The notes under the pieces were generated by a model. The model made no database searches and was not told the origin of the DNA. It worked only from the letters and a program-made list of their open reading frames with translations. From assembly GCF_004005865.1 (NCBI RefSeq), contig NZ_SACN01000001.1:2046001-2110000 (forward strand): a stretch of 64,000 nt of DNA, in the 5' to 3' direction. The translations under genes were made by a program, and so were the position numbers. This DNA is from Sphingomonas crocodyli. Its GTDB lineage: Bacteria; Pseudomonadota; Alphaproteobacteria; Sphingomonadales; Sphingomonadaceae. Positions 26,101-35,327 of this stretch are shown piece by piece (the stretch's first letter is position 1; each line of letters begins with the position of its first letter).

Positions 26101-27376
26101 TCCGGTCGCCACTCCGCCTGCGCCGGCCGAAGCACCAGAGCGCCGCCCGACCGACTGGAAGGGCAATGTGATGCAGCGTCGCATCGCGCGTCGCTATGCC
26201 GCCGAACGCCGCTTCCACGCGATGGGGCTGGGCGCGGTGCTGCTGTCGGTCGGCTTCCTCGCCTTCCTGCTGGTCACGATGATCGGCAATGGCGCGAGCG
26301 GCTTCCGCCGCACCGAAGTCCTCGTGCCTGTCGATTTCGCGCACGCCTCGATCCGCCTCGATCCGGCCAGCTTCCGTGGGCCGGGCCGCGATGCTGCTCT
26401 GGCCGCTGCCGATTTCGAAGGTGTGCTGTTCGAATCCGCCCAGCAGAAATTCGGTGGCGGGTCGTTCAAGCTGCTGTCCGAAGGCGCATGGCTGGCGGTG
26501 CGCAACAAGGTGGCCGACAATCCCGACATCCTGAAGGGGCAGGCCGCCATCTGGGTGCCCGCGTCGAGCGCGATCGATCGTGCGGCCAAGAGCGGTGCGG
26601 CCGACGCCGATCTCGATCGCGTCCGCAAGGTCACTGAGGTTCGCACCAGCTTCGACCTGAGCTTCCTGACCGGCGCGGATTCGACCGATCCGACGATGGT
26701 GGGCGTGTGGGGCGCGTTCAAGGGATCGCTGCTGACGATGCTCGTCACGCTGGCGCTCGCCTTCCCGGTGGGCGTGCTCTCCGCGCTTTACCTGGAGGAA
26801 TATGCCCCGCGTAACCGCTGGACCGACCTGATCGAGGTGTCGATCAACAATTTGGCGGCGGTGCCGTCGATCATTTTCGGCCTGTTGGGGCTCGCGGTAT
26901 TCCTGAACACGATGAACCTGCCGCGTTCGGCGCCGATCGTCGGCGGCCTGACGCTGGCGCTGATGACGATGCCCGTGATCGTCATCGCCGGGCGCAATGC
27001 GATCAAGGCGGTGCCGCCGTCGATCCGCGACGCTGCGCTGGGCATCGGGGCGAGCCGGGTGCAGGTGGTGTTCCACCACGTCCTGCCGCTCGCTTTGCCC
27101 GGCATCCTGACCGGCACGATCATCGGCATGGCCCGCGCACTGGGCGAAACCGCGCCGCTGCTGATGATCGGCATGCGCGCCTTCGTCTCGGCACCTCCGG
27201 GTGGCCTCACCGATCCCGCGACCGTGCTGCCGGTGCAGATCTTCTTGTGGTCCGACGAGGTCAGCAAGGGCTTCGTCGAGAAGACGTCGGCCGCGATCAT
27301 CGTGCTGCTCGTCTTCCTGATGGCGATGAACGGTCTCGCCATCTATCTTCGTAATCGCTTCGAAAGGCGCTGGTGA
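26093..27376 (+). CDS. pstA: phosphate ABC transporter permease PstA
   Basis: A 427-residue permease with an N-terminal DUF3333-like region (about 10-190, a periplasmic extension after the first membrane helix) and a C-terminal core carrying the EAA loop [47 protein letters not shown] at 26093 is preferred over GTG at 26084; either way the gene overlaps pstC by a few bases. Confidence 0.94.
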   Translation: MTDPVATPPAPAEAPERRPTDWKGNVMQRRIARRYAAERRFHAMGLGAVLLSVGFLAFLLVTMIGNGASGFRRTEVLVPVDFAHASIRLDPASFRGPGRDAALAAADFEGVLFESAQQKFGGGSFKLLSEGAWLAVRNKVADNPDILKGQAAIWVPASSAIDRAAKSGAADADLDRVRKVTEVRTSFDLSFLTGADSTDPTMVGVWGAFKGSLLTMLVTLALAFPVGVLSALYLEEYAPRNRWTDLIEVSINNLAAVPSIIFGLLGLAVFLNTMNLPRSAPIVGGLTLALMTMPVIVIAGRNAIKAVPPSIRDAALGIGASRVQVVFHHVLPLALPGILTGTIIGMARALGETAPLLMIGMRAFVSAPPGGLTDPATVLPVQIFLWSDEVSKGFVEKTSAAIIVLLVFLMAMNGLAIYLRNRFERRW

Positions 27377-28188
27377 TGAACGCCCAGAATTTCGCGGACG
27401 CCGCGACCGAAAGCCCGGCAGGTACCCCGCGCGACATCAAAATGGTCGCGCGCGACGTGAACGTCTATTACGGCCCCAAGCAGGCGATCAAAGGCGTCTC
27501 GATCGAGATCCCGACCGATGAGGTTACCGCCTTCATCGGCCCGTCGGGCTGCGGCAAATCGACCTTCCTGCGCACGCTCAACCGTATGAACGACACCGTG
27601 TCGGGCGCCCGCGTCGAAGGCGATATCCGCCTGGACGGCGAGGACATCTACGACGCGTCGATGGACGTCGTGCAACTGCGTGCGCGCGTCGGCATGGTGT
27701 TCCAGAAGCCGAACCCGTTCCCGAAGTCGATCTTCGAGAATGTCGCCTACGGCCCGCGCATCCACGGCCTCGCCGCTTCGCGCGGGGAGATGGAGCAGAT
27801 CGTCGAACAGTCGCTCAAGCGCGCCGGCCTGTGGGATGAGGTCAAGGATCGCCTGAACGACAGCGGCACCGCGCTTTCGGGTGGTCAGCAGCAGCGTCTG
27901 TGCATCGCCCGCGCCATCGCGGTCGATCCCGAAGTGATCCTGATGGACGAGCCCTGTTCGGCGCTCGATCCGATCGCGACCGCCAAGATCGAGGAACTGA
28001 TCCACGAACTGCGCGGCCGTTATGCCATCGCGATCGTGACCCACAACATGCAGCAGGCCGCGCGCGTTTCGCAGCGCACCGCCTTTTTCCACCTCGGCCA
28101 TCTCGTCGAATATGGCGACACGTCCGAGATGTTCACCAATCCGCGCGAACAGCGCACCAAGGATTACATTACCGGCCGTTACGGCTGA
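27376..28188 (+). CDS. pstB: phosphate ABC transporter ATPase PstB
   Basis: A 270-residue ATPase energising phosphate uptake. Walker [10 protein letters not shown] (about 57-65), signature LSGGQQQRL, Walker [13 protein letters not shown] and a switch His ([12 protein letters not shown]) are complete. ATG 27376 overlaps the pstA stop by 1 base (TGATG); the preceding GTG at 27373 is an alternative. Confidence 0.96.
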   Translation: MNAQNFADAATESPAGTPRDIKMVARDVNVYYGPKQAIKGVSIEIPTDEVTAFIGPSGCGKSTFLRTLNRMNDTVSGARVEGDIRLDGEDIYDASMDVVQLRARVGMVFQKPNPFPKSIFENVAYGPRIHGLAASRGEMEQIVEQSLKRAGLWDEVKDRLNDSGTALSGGQQQRLCIARAIAVDPEVILMDEPCSALDPIATAKIEELIHELRGRYAIAIVTHNMQQAARVSQRTAFFHLGHLVEYGDTSEMFTNPREQRTKDYITGRYG

Positions 28189-28201
28189 GGAGAGAGACGG
28201 A

Positions 28202-28909
28202 ATGGCGACGACTACGGGACATACCGTCAAGGCGTTCGACGAGGATCTGAGCGAGCTGCGTGGCCTCGTCTCCGAAATGGGCGGGCGCGCCGAAGCCGCG
28301 ATCACCGATGCGCTGGCCGCGCTCCAGCATCGCGATCTCGATGGCGCGGCCCGCGTCGTCGAGGGCGACCGCAAGATCGACGAACTGGAGGCCGAGATCG
28401 AACGCCGCGTCGTCCGCCTGATCGCGCTGCGCGCGCCGATGGCCGACGATCTGCGCGATGTTCTCGCCGCGCTCAAGATCGCCGCCGTCGTCGAGCGTAT
28501 GGGCGATTATGCCAAGAATATCGCCAAGCGCGTACCCGTCCTGCAGGACGCGCGCGGGATGGAGCCGATGTCGGTGCTGCCGTCGATGGGCCGCGTCGTC
28601 GCCGGGATGGTGCGCGACGTGCTGGACGCCTTCGTCACGCGCGACGCCGAGGCCGCGATTGCGGTGATCGAGCGCGATCGTGAGGTCGACGATTTCTACA
28701 ACAGCCTGTTCCGAACGCTCCTGACCTACATGATGGAGAATTCGCACAATATCACCGCGTCGACCCATCTGATGTTCATCGCGAAGAATCTCGAGCGGAT
28801 CGGCGATCACGCCACCAACGTCGCCGAGATGGTCTATTTCGCGGCGACCGGGAAGACGATGGCGGAGCGGACCAAAGGCGAAGATCCGTTGGCGGGAGAC
28901 GCGCAATGA
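28202..28909 (+). CDS. phoU: phosphate signalling protein PhoU
   Basis: A 235-residue protein of two three-helix PhoU repeats (about 10-110 and 115-215), each with metal-binding motifs of the E/DxxxD type such as VERMGDYAKNIAKR and LERIGDHATNVAEMV. It relays the state of the PstSCAB transporter to PhoR and restrains PhoB activation. GGAGAGAG precedes the ATG. The stop overlaps phoB (ATGA). Confidence 0.95.
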   Translation: MATTTGHTVKAFDEDLSELRGLVSEMGGRAEAAITDALAALQHRDLDGAARVVEGDRKIDELEAEIERRVVRLIALRAPMADDLRDVLAALKIAAVVERMGDYAKNIAKRVPVLQDARGMEPMSVLPSMGRVVAGMVRDVLDAFVTRDAEAAIAVIERDREVDDFYNSLFRTLLTYMMENSHNITASTHLMFIAKNLERIGDHATNVAEMVYFAATGKTMAERTKGEDPLAGDAQ

Positions 28910-29604
28910 GCAGGGGGCATGTTCTGCTGGTCGAGGACGATGCGGCGCTCGCCGAACTCGTCCGCTGGCATCTCGAGCGTGAGAATTTCGAGGTCGAGCA
29001 TACGGTGGATGGCGAAGAGGCGCTGCTTCTCGCCCGCGAAAGCCCGCCGGATCTCGTCCTGCTCGACTGGATGGTCGAGGGGCTTTCGGGGATCGAGGTG
29101 TGCCGCCGTCTGCGTCGCGTCGCCGACACCGCGAACGTGCCGATCATCATGCTGACGGCGCGCGGCGAGGAAGAGGATCGCGTGCGCGGTCTGGAAACCG
29201 GCGCCGACGATTATGTGACCAAGCCTTTCTCTCCCCGCGAGTTGGTGGCGCGCGTCGGCGCGGTGCTGCGCCGCGTGCGGCCGGCGCTGGCGGGCGAACA
29301 GCTCGCCTATGCCGACATCGAGATGGACACGGCCGCGCATAAGGTTCGCCGTGCGGGTTCGCCCGTCGCACTGGGGCCGACCGAGTTCCGGCTGCTCAAG
29401 CATTTCCTGGAGCATCCGGGCCGCGTCTTTTCGCGCGAACGGCTGTTGGACTCGGTCTGGGGCCGTGACAGCGACATCGAGCCGCGCACCGTGGACGTCC
29501 ACATTCGCCGTCTGCGCAAGGCGATCAACATCGGGGATGCGGCGGACATCATCCGCACCGTCCGTTCTGCCGGCTACGCGCTGGATTCGGAAGGCGCGGC
29601 CTAG
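28906..29604 (+). CDS. phoB: phosphate-regulon response regulator PhoB
   Basis: A 232-residue OmpR-type regulator. The receiver domain has the acidic pocket LLVEDDAA, phosphoacceptor D54 (VLLDWMVEGLSG), the switch Thr in IIMLTAR and the Lys in YVTKPFSPRELVARV. The C-terminal winged helix contains LGPTEFRLLKHFLEHPGRVFSRERLLD and RTVDVHIRRLRKAI. It is phosphorylated by PhoR and binds Pho boxes. Confidence 0.96.
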   Translation: MSRGHVLLVEDDAALAELVRWHLERENFEVEHTVDGEEALLLARESPPDLVLLDWMVEGLSGIEVCRRLRRVADTANVPIIMLTARGEEEDRVRGLETGADDYVTKPFSPRELVARVGAVLRRVRPALAGEQLAYADIEMDTAAHKVRRAGSPVALGPTEFRLLKHFLEHPGRVFSRERLLDSVWGRDSDIEPRTVDVHIRRLRKAINIGDAADIIRTVRSAGYALDSEGAA

Positions 29605-29677
29605 CGACTTGCCTGCGATATCACGCCCTCTTAAAACTGCACCTCAATGATAAATTGATGGATGCAGGAGAGAGGGC

Positions 29678-30682
29678 GTGGATCGACGGACCTTCGTTGC
29701 GAGTGTCGCGGGTAGCTTCATAGCCTCGGCGCCCTCCTTCGCTGCAAAACCGAAGCCTCCGGTGCTCCGTATCGACGGGCTTTCGACCTTCATCGATAAT
29801 CTCGATCGCCCCGAAGGGATTGCGGTCGATCGTGCCGGCCGGGTGATCTTCACCGATCATCATGCGGCCGTGACGATCCGCGAACCCGATGGCACGCTGT
29901 CGCGTCGGGGCGATGCGATCGCGCCGTGCGGTGTCGCGTTGGATGGCAAAGGCAATGCGATCGTCGCCAATATGGGGCTGCTGTCCGGTAAGCCCGGTGT
30001 CCTGCAGCGTGTCGCCCTCTCGAACGGAGCGGATGAGAAGCTCGCCGAAAGCTTTGACGGACGCGCGCTGTTGGCTTCGAACAGCCCGTGCGTGGCGGCG
30101 GACGGGACGATCTATTGCAGCCATTCGTCGTGGGGCAATGCGAAGGCGATCGGCAAGACGATCGCCGATGGCTTCGTCTATATGGTCTCGCCCGGTGGCA
30201 AGGCGCGGATTGTGGCGACCGGCATTCGCGGCGCCAACGGCACCTGCATCGATCCCGCGCAGCTTTACCTTTATGTCGCGGTGACGCCGGAGGCGCGGAT
30301 CATCCGTTACCGGCGATTGCCGGACGGCAGGCTGGGGCCGCGTGAGAATTTCGGGCCGCAGCTTGGTGAGGCGGTTCCCGATCAGACGATCGACGCGATC
30401 CGGGCGCTCCCGCCGCAGGATCGTCGGCGCCTCGGCTATTGCGACGGCATAGCCTTCGATGCGGACGGCAATCTCTGGGTCACTCTGCCCTTCGCCAACC
30501 GCCTGGTCGCGATCACGCCGGCAGGGGAACTGATCGACGTGATGCATGACGGGGAAGGATCGATCTTCGACATGCCCACGAACATTGCGTGGGGTGGCAA
30601 GGACCGTCGCGACCTGTTCATCGTCGCTCGCGCGCGCAACATGATTGTCCGTGGGCGGACCAATGTGCGCGGTGCGGTTTAG
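29678..30682 (+). CDS. exported SMP-30/gluconolactonase-like beta-propeller protein
   Basis: A 334-residue protein starting at GTG with a good AGGAGAGAGG ribosome site. The N-terminus (MDRRTFVASVAGSFIASAPSFAA) looks like a Tat-type signal. Repeated blade motifs fit the SMP-30/gluconolactonase/LRE superfamily: DRPEGIAVDRAGRVIFTDH, PCGVALDGKGNAIVANMG, YCDGIAFDADGNLWVTLPFANRLVAI. The likely activity is a periplasmic lactonase, with substrate unknown. Convergent with, and overlapping by 4 bases, the epoxide hydrolase gene. Confidence 0.8.
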   Translation: MDRRTFVASVAGSFIASAPSFAAKPKPPVLRIDGLSTFIDNLDRPEGIAVDRAGRVIFTDHHAAVTIREPDGTLSRRGDAIAPCGVALDGKGNAIVANMGLLSGKPGVLQRVALSNGADEKLAESFDGRALLASNSPCVAADGTIYCSHSSWGNAKAIGKTIADGFVYMVSPGGKARIVATGIRGANGTCIDPAQLYLYVAVTPEARIIRYRRLPDGRLGPRENFGPQLGEAVPDQTIDAIRALPPQDRRRLGYCDGIAFDADGNLWVTLPFANRLVAITPAGELIDVMHDGEGSIFDMPTNIAWGGKDRRDLFIVARARNMIVRGRTNVRGAV

Positions 30683-31818
30683 TCGAATTTCCCATCGGTA
30701 ACGTCGCGGCAGAAGGCGAGCAGGTCGGTGCAGAACAGCTCGGGCTGCTCGAAGGCCGCGAAGTGGCCGCCGGCCGGCACGTCGGTCCAGCGGACGATGT
30801 TGGTGTAGGTCTTTTCGAGGAAGCTGCGGGGGAAGCTGGCGATCTCGCCGGGGAAGCGCAGGAAGGCGGTCGGCACGTCGATGATGCTGTCGGCGGGGCG
30901 CTGTTCGTCGATGCGCAGGCCGCGATAGCTGTTCATCGATGATGGCAGGCTGCCGGTCAGCAGGAAGATCATCACCGTCGTCGCCAGCGCATCCTTGTCA
31001 TAGACCGCCCACAGATCGTCGATTCCGCGCTTGTAGCGCGCGAAGATCCACGCGGCGGCGCCCAGCGGGCTGTCGGTAAAGGCGTAAGCGAGGTTGAGCG
31101 GGCGCGTCGCGGCGAGGTGCGAATAGCCGCCGTCATCGTCGCGCAGATTGTGCCAGCGCGCGACCGCTTCGGCCTCCTCGGGCGTTTCGGGCTTCTGACC
31201 GGGCTGGAACCAGCCATTATAGTTGAGGTGGAGCGCGCGGACCGCGGGGGAACGCCACGCGATCCAGCTTGAGATGACTGAACCGACATCGCCGCCCTGC
31301 GGGATATAGGAGTCGAGGCCCAGCCCCTCGGTCATCAGCCGATCGAACTGGCGCGCGAAGGTGGGCGGGCCGATGATCCGGCGTGGCATCGTGGAGAAGC
31401 CGTAGCCGGGTAGCGAGGGGATGACGAGGTGGAGTGCATCCTCTGTGCGGCCGCCAAATCGTTCGGGTTGGGTGAGCCGGTCGATCACGCCGATAAAATC
31501 GGCATGGGTGCTGGGCCAGCCGTGGCTGAGCAGGACGGTGGGCGCGTCGGGCCGGCCCGACTTGGCGTGGATGAAGTGGATGTTCTGGCCATCGATTTCG
31601 GCCATGAACTGCGGGAAGGCGTTGAGCTTCGCTTCCTCGGCGCGCCAGTCATAATGGTTCAGGATATGATCGACGAAGTCGCGCAGGTCGGCATCATGGA
31701 CGCCGTGCCGCCACGGTTCCTCGTCGGGCAGTTCGGGCCAGCGCGCATCGGCGAGGCGGCCGAGCACCCATTGCAGCCGATCGTCCGGAATCGCGATCGT
31801 GAAAGGCTCGATCCGCAT
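30679..31818 (-). CDS. epoxide hydrolase, alpha/beta fold
   Basis: A 379-residue microsomal-type epoxide hydrolase. The N-terminal EHN domain (IEPFTIAIPDDRLQWVLGRLADARWPE) precedes an alpha/beta hydrolase with oxyanion motif SHGWPST, nucleophile Asp in GGDVGSVISSWIA and the catalytic His in GGHFAAFEQPELF. The start at 31818 is supported by CAGGAG 10 bases upstream. It hydrolyses epoxides to diols; the natural substrate is unknown. Confidence 0.9.
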   Translation of the reverse strand: MRIEPFTIAIPDDRLQWVLGRLADARWPELPDEEPWRHGVHDADLRDFVDHILNHYDWRAEEAKLNAFPQFMAEIDGQNIHFIHAKSGRPDAPTVLLSHGWPSTHADFIGVIDRLTQPERFGGRTEDALHLVIPSLPGYGFSTMPRRIIGPPTFARQFDRLMTEGLGLDSYIPQGGDVGSVISSWIAWRSPAVRALHLNYNGWFQPGQKPETPEEAEAVARWHNLRDDDGGYSHLAATRPLNLAYAFTDSPLGAAAWIFARYKRGIDDLWAVYDKDALATTVMIFLLTGSLPSSMNSYRGLRIDEQRPADSIIDVPTAFLRFPGEIASFPRSFLEKTYTNIVRWTDVPAGGHFAAFEQPELFCTDLLAFCRDVTDGKFD

Positions 31819-31948
31819 CCATTGTCTCCTGCTTCTTTTGCGGGGAGGATGGCAATCGCGGCCGCGCGCGGCAAGGCTGTGTAACTGTATTGCTGATATA
31901 ATACGGCAATGCTATAAGCCGCGCATTGGGCAATCGGAGAAATGCCGA

Positions 31949-33016
31949 ATGTATAGCGAGAGCGATATTGACGGAGCGGTCGAAGCCGGCGCGTTGAGTG
32001 CGCAGGCGGCGGCCGATTTCCGTGGGTGGGTGGCGCGCGAGCGCGCGACGCCGGCCGCAGATGAGGAGAGCTTCCGCCTTCTCACCGGCTTCAACGACAT
32101 CTTCGTCTCGATCGCGGCTTCGCTGCTGCTGGTGGCGATGGGGTGGATCGGCCACGGCATTCGGATCGGTGCGACGACCGAACATGGCCCGACGCCGGCG
32201 ATGGGGTTCCTGATCGCGGGCACCGCGTGGGGGCTGGCCGAATATTTCACGCGCAGCCGCCGTATGGCGCTGCCCAGCATCATCCTGCTCGTGGCCTTTG
32301 CGGGCGGTCTGCTGCTCGGTTTCGGCACGCTGCTGATCCCCAGCGAGACCGAACTGGCGCAGGATCGCATGTCGGCCATCATGCTCGCATTGTCGGGCGC
32401 GCTGACCGCCGGCGGTGTCTGGTTGCATTGGCGCCGGTTCCGCGTGCCGATCACCGTGGCCGTCGGAGTTGCGACGCTGAGTGCGGTCGTCACCGGCCTG
32501 CTGCTCGCCGCCGCACCACAACTTGCCGATCATGTGACGGCGATCATCTTCGCCTGCGGTCTGGGCGTGTTCGCACTCGCCATGTGGTGGGACATGAGCG
32601 ACACGCGCCGGCAGACACGCCGCGCCGATGTCGCCTTCTGGCTGCACCTGCTGGCCGCGCCGATGATCGTCCACCCGGTCTTCGCGATGCTGGGTCTGCT
32701 TCACGGCGGTACGACGTCGCCGGGGCAGGGGGGCGTGGTCGTCGCGCTCTACATCGTGCTGGGCTTCGTCGCGCTGGCGATCGACCGGCGCGCGCTGATG
32801 GTCTCGGCGCTGGCCTATGTTCTGTTCGCGCTGTCGAGCCTGTTTCAGCAGGCAGGCGCCGTCGACATGGCGTTCGGCTTCACCGCTTTGATCATCGGAT
32901 CGGCGCTGCTGCTGCTCTCGGCCTTCTGGCAGGTGGCGCGGCGCTTCGTGGTGGGGCTGTTGCCCGGCGATCTGGCGGTGCGCTTGCCGGCGCCGGATCG
33001 GCTTCTGACAGCGTGA
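31949..33016 (+). CDS. multi-pass membrane protein of unknown function
   Basis: A 355-residue protein with a short cytoplasmic N-terminus (SDIDGAVEAGALSAQAAADFRGWVARER, similar in style to DUF2157/DUF4401 proteins) and about nine hydrophobic segments from residue 50 onward. No catalytic motif. ATG at 31949 is chosen because the family-like N-terminus starts there. A possible promoter lies at 31890-31918 (TTGCTG ... CTATAA). It is convergent with the DMT gene, 1 base apart. Confidence 0.72.
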   Translation: MYSESDIDGAVEAGALSAQAAADFRGWVARERATPAADEESFRLLTGFNDIFVSIAASLLLVAMGWIGHGIRIGATTEHGPTPAMGFLIAGTAWGLAEYFTRSRRMALPSIILLVAFAGGLLLGFGTLLIPSETELAQDRMSAIMLALSGALTAGGVWLHWRRFRVPITVAVGVATLSAVVTGLLLAAAPQLADHVTAIIFACGLGVFALAMWWDMSDTRRQTRRADVAFWLHLLAAPMIVHPVFAMLGLLHGGTTSPGQGGVVVALYIVLGFVALAIDRRALMVSALAYVLFALSSLFQQAGAVDMAFGFTALIIGSALLLLSAFWQVARRFVVGLLPGDLAVRLPAPDRLLTA

Positions 33017-33017
33017 C

Positions 33018-33929
33018 CTATTCGAGCGGCGGGGTGGCGGCGACCGTCACCCGCCGCTTCCGGCTTTCGCGCCAGGCGGTGTAGAGCCCGGCGAAGACGA
33101 TCAGGCCCGCGCCGGCCAAGGTGTTCAGCGTCGGCGTGGTCGACCAGAACAGCCAGCCGAGCAGGCTCGCCCAGATGATCTGCCCATAATCGAACGGCGC
33201 GACCACCGAGACCGGGGCGGCCTTTAGCGACATCGTCATCAGGATCTGCGCGGCGGCGCCCGCAAAGCCGGCGATGCACATCACCGCATAAGTCTCGGGT
33301 GCTCGCAGATGGCCGTAGAACGGCATCGCCGCTCCGCTCACCACCGCGCACGATACGAAGAACCAGAAGACGATCGTGCCCGGCTGTTCGGTGCCGCCCA
33401 ACTGTCGGATCGTGATGGTGACGCCCGCCGTCCCGACGGCGCCCAGCAGCGCGGCGATGACGCCGAATTGCGACAAGGCTTCGCCGCCACCGCCGGGACG
33501 CACGACGATCGCAACGCCCAGGAAGCCGAACAGCACCGCGGTCCAGCGATGTCCGCCCACCTTTTCCTTCAGGATCAGCGCCGACAGGATCGTCGCGAAG
33601 ATCGGCGCCGAAAAGCCGATCGTCGTCACTTCGGCCAACGGCAGCAGGATCAGGCCCTGAAACGTCATCAGGATGCCCGACATGCCGATCATCGATCGGA
33701 TCAGGTGCGCCTTCGGCCGCTTCGTGCGAATGATGCCGATGCCCGGCCCGATGAGCAGCCAGCCGACGACGATCGGCAGGCCGATGGTCGATCGGACGAA
33801 CAGCATTTCGATCGCGGTGACATGCGCCTCGCTCGCCCATTTCATCGCGGCGGCCATGATCGCGAAGCAGATCACCGAAACGCAACGGAACATGATTCCG
33901 CGCAGATTGTGATTATGATCGTCGATCAT
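33018..33929 (-). CDS. DMT-superfamily (EamA) transporter
   Basis: A 303-residue inner-membrane protein with ten predicted helices and two EamA repeats, each of about 140 residues: FAIMAAAMKWASEAHVTAIEMLFVRSTIGLPIVVGW near the start and a second EamA unit ending in a conserved ...GLIVFAGLYTAWRE tail. Such proteins usually export metabolites. The start may instead be the ATG at 33893 (MFRCVSV). Divergent from ccmC. Confidence 0.88.
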   Translation of the reverse strand: MIDDHNHNLRGIMFRCVSVICFAIMAAAMKWASEAHVTAIEMLFVRSTIGLPIVVGWLLIGPGIGIIRTKRPKAHLIRSMIGMSGILMTFQGLILLPLAEVTTIGFSAPIFATILSALILKEKVGGHRWTAVLFGFLGVAIVVRPGGGGEALSQFGVIAALLGAVGTAGVTITIRQLGGTEQPGTIVFWFFVSCAVVSGAAMPFYGHLRAPETYAVMCIAGFAGAAAQILMTMSLKAAPVSVVAPFDYGQIIWASLLGWLFWSTTPTLNTLAGAGLIVFAGLYTAWRESRKRRVTVAATPPLE

Positions 33930-34033
33930 GGGATGATGGGGCCGTGGGCGATGGAATTAGGTGAGGCATCCCTTGGGCGTATTGTTGAACGATCGCAAGC
34001 AGTCGCGGCTTTTCTCCGAACACAAGCTGATCT

Positions 34034-34762
34034 ATGCCCCGCTCGGTGCACATCTTCGCTAATCCTGCCCGCTTCCTTTCGATCGCGCGTCCGCTGACAC
34101 CCTGGCTCGGGTGGGGCGGGGGGCTGCTGGTCGTGGTGGCGCTTGTTTCGGGGCTGTTCGTCACGCCGCCCGATTATCTGCAGGGCGAAAGCGTGCGGAT
34201 CATGTACGTCCACGTTCCCGCCGCCTGGCTGGGCATGGCGGGGTGGACGGGGATTGGGGTGGCGAGCCTGATGCAGTTGATCTGGCGCCATCCGCTGGCC
34301 AGCGTCGCGGCGCGCGCGATCGCGGTGCCGGGGGCGCTGTTCGCCGCGATCTGCCTGATCAGCGGATCGATCTGGGGCCGACCGACCTGGGGCACATGGT
34401 GGGAATGGGACGGGCGGCTGACGTCGATGCTGGTCCTGTTCTTCCTCTATCTGGGCTATGTCGCTTTGTCGTCGGCGGGGTCGGAGCGGGGCGCGAACGA
34501 TCGCATCTCGGCGATCTTCGGTGTGATCGGTGCGGTCAACATTCCGGTGATCCATTATTCGGTTTTATGGTGGCGCACGCTGCATCAGGGGCAGAGCATC
34601 ACGATGAAAGGTTCGACGATCGACGGATCGATCCTGTGGCCGCTGCCGATCGCGACGCTGGGCTTCTCGCTGTTGTTCGGCGCCGTCGTGCTGATGCGGA
34701 TGCGCGCTTTGCTGGCCGAGGCGAAGGTCGAGGCGCGGCTGCGCCGGATGAGCGCCGAATGA
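34034..34762 (+). CDS. ccmC: heme exporter / CcmE-loading protein CcmC
   Basis: A 242-residue six-helix membrane protein that places heme on CcmE. The tryptophan-rich heme motif is WGRPTWGTWWEWDGRLTS (about 115-132), with flanking His residues in MYVHVPAAW and IPVIHYSVLWWRTLHQG. It is the first gene of the ccm operon here; ccmA and ccmB are not in the window. ccmD overlaps its end by 4 bases. Confidence 0.95.
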   Translation: MPRSVHIFANPARFLSIARPLTPWLGWGGGLLVVVALVSGLFVTPPDYLQGESVRIMYVHVPAAWLGMAGWTGIGVASLMQLIWRHPLASVAARAIAVPGALFAAICLISGSIWGRPTWGTWWEWDGRLTSMLVLFFLYLGYVALSSAGSERGANDRISAIFGVIGAVNIPVIHYSVLWWRTLHQGQSITMKGSTIDGSILWPLPIATLGFSLLFGAVVLMRMRALLAEAKVEARLRRMSAE

Positions 34763-34896
34763 ACCACTGGCCCTTCATCACCGCCGCTTATGCGATCACG
34801 ATCGTCGGCACGATCGCGATCATCGCGATCAGCTATGCCGCGATGCGCCGCGCCGAGAAGAAGGCCGATGCGCTGACCAAACGAGATCGTCCGTGA
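34759..34896 (+). CDS. ccmD: CcmD small membrane protein
   Basis: A 45-residue protein (MNHWPFITAAYAITIVG...) with one membrane helix followed by a basic tail (MRRAEKKADALTKRDRP), matching CcmD, which stabilises the CcmABC complex and helps release holo-CcmE. Recognition rests mainly on its place between ccmC (4-base overlap) and ccmE (4-base overlap). Confidence 0.88.
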   Translation: MNHWPFITAAYAITIVGTIAIIAISYAAMRRAEKKADALTKRDRP

Positions 34897-35327
34897 AGGC
34901 TAAGAACCAACGTCTGATCCTCGCCGGTCTTGCGATCGTCGCGATCATCGGCGCGGCCTTGCTCGCCATGTCGGCGCTCAAGGATCAGGCCGCCTATTTC
35001 TACACGCCGACCGATGCGAAGCGCGACCATGTCGAAACCGGCCGCGCCGTCCGCCTGGGCGGGATGGTGCAGGGCGGATCGATCAAGCGCGAGGCCGATG
35101 GCGTGACGATCCGCTTCATCGTGACCGACAATGTCGAAACGATCCCGGTGACGTTCAAAGGCATCGTCCCCGATCTCTTCAAGGAGAATTCGGGCGTTGT
35201 CGCGGAGGGCAAGTTTCAGCCCGACGGCAGCTTCGTCGCGGACAATATCCTGGCCAAGCATGACGAACGCTATATGCCGCCGCAGGTGGCCGGCGAGATG
35301 CACAAGACGGAGAGCCTGAAAAAGTGA
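34893..35327 (+). CDS. ccmE: periplasmic heme chaperone CcmE
   Basis: A 144-residue membrane-anchored heme chaperone. It has an N-terminal helix (about 7-28), an OB-fold (RLGGMVQGGSIKR, FIVTDNVETIPVTFKGIVPDLFKENSGVVAEG) and the covalent heme-binding His123 in LAKHDERYMPP. GTG start overlapping the ccmD stop. Confidence 0.96.
   Translation: MKAKNQRLILAGLAIVAIIGAALLAMSALKDQAAYFYTPTDAKRDHVETGRAVRLGGMVQGGSIKREADGVTIRFIVTDNVETIPVTFKGIVPDLFKENSGVVAEGKFQPDGSFVADNILAKHDERYMPPQVAGEMHKTESLKK

Noticed and set aside
24616..26184. 522-residue minus-strand frame opposite pstC
   Set aside because: His/Arg/Asp-rich shadow frame; pstC is certain.
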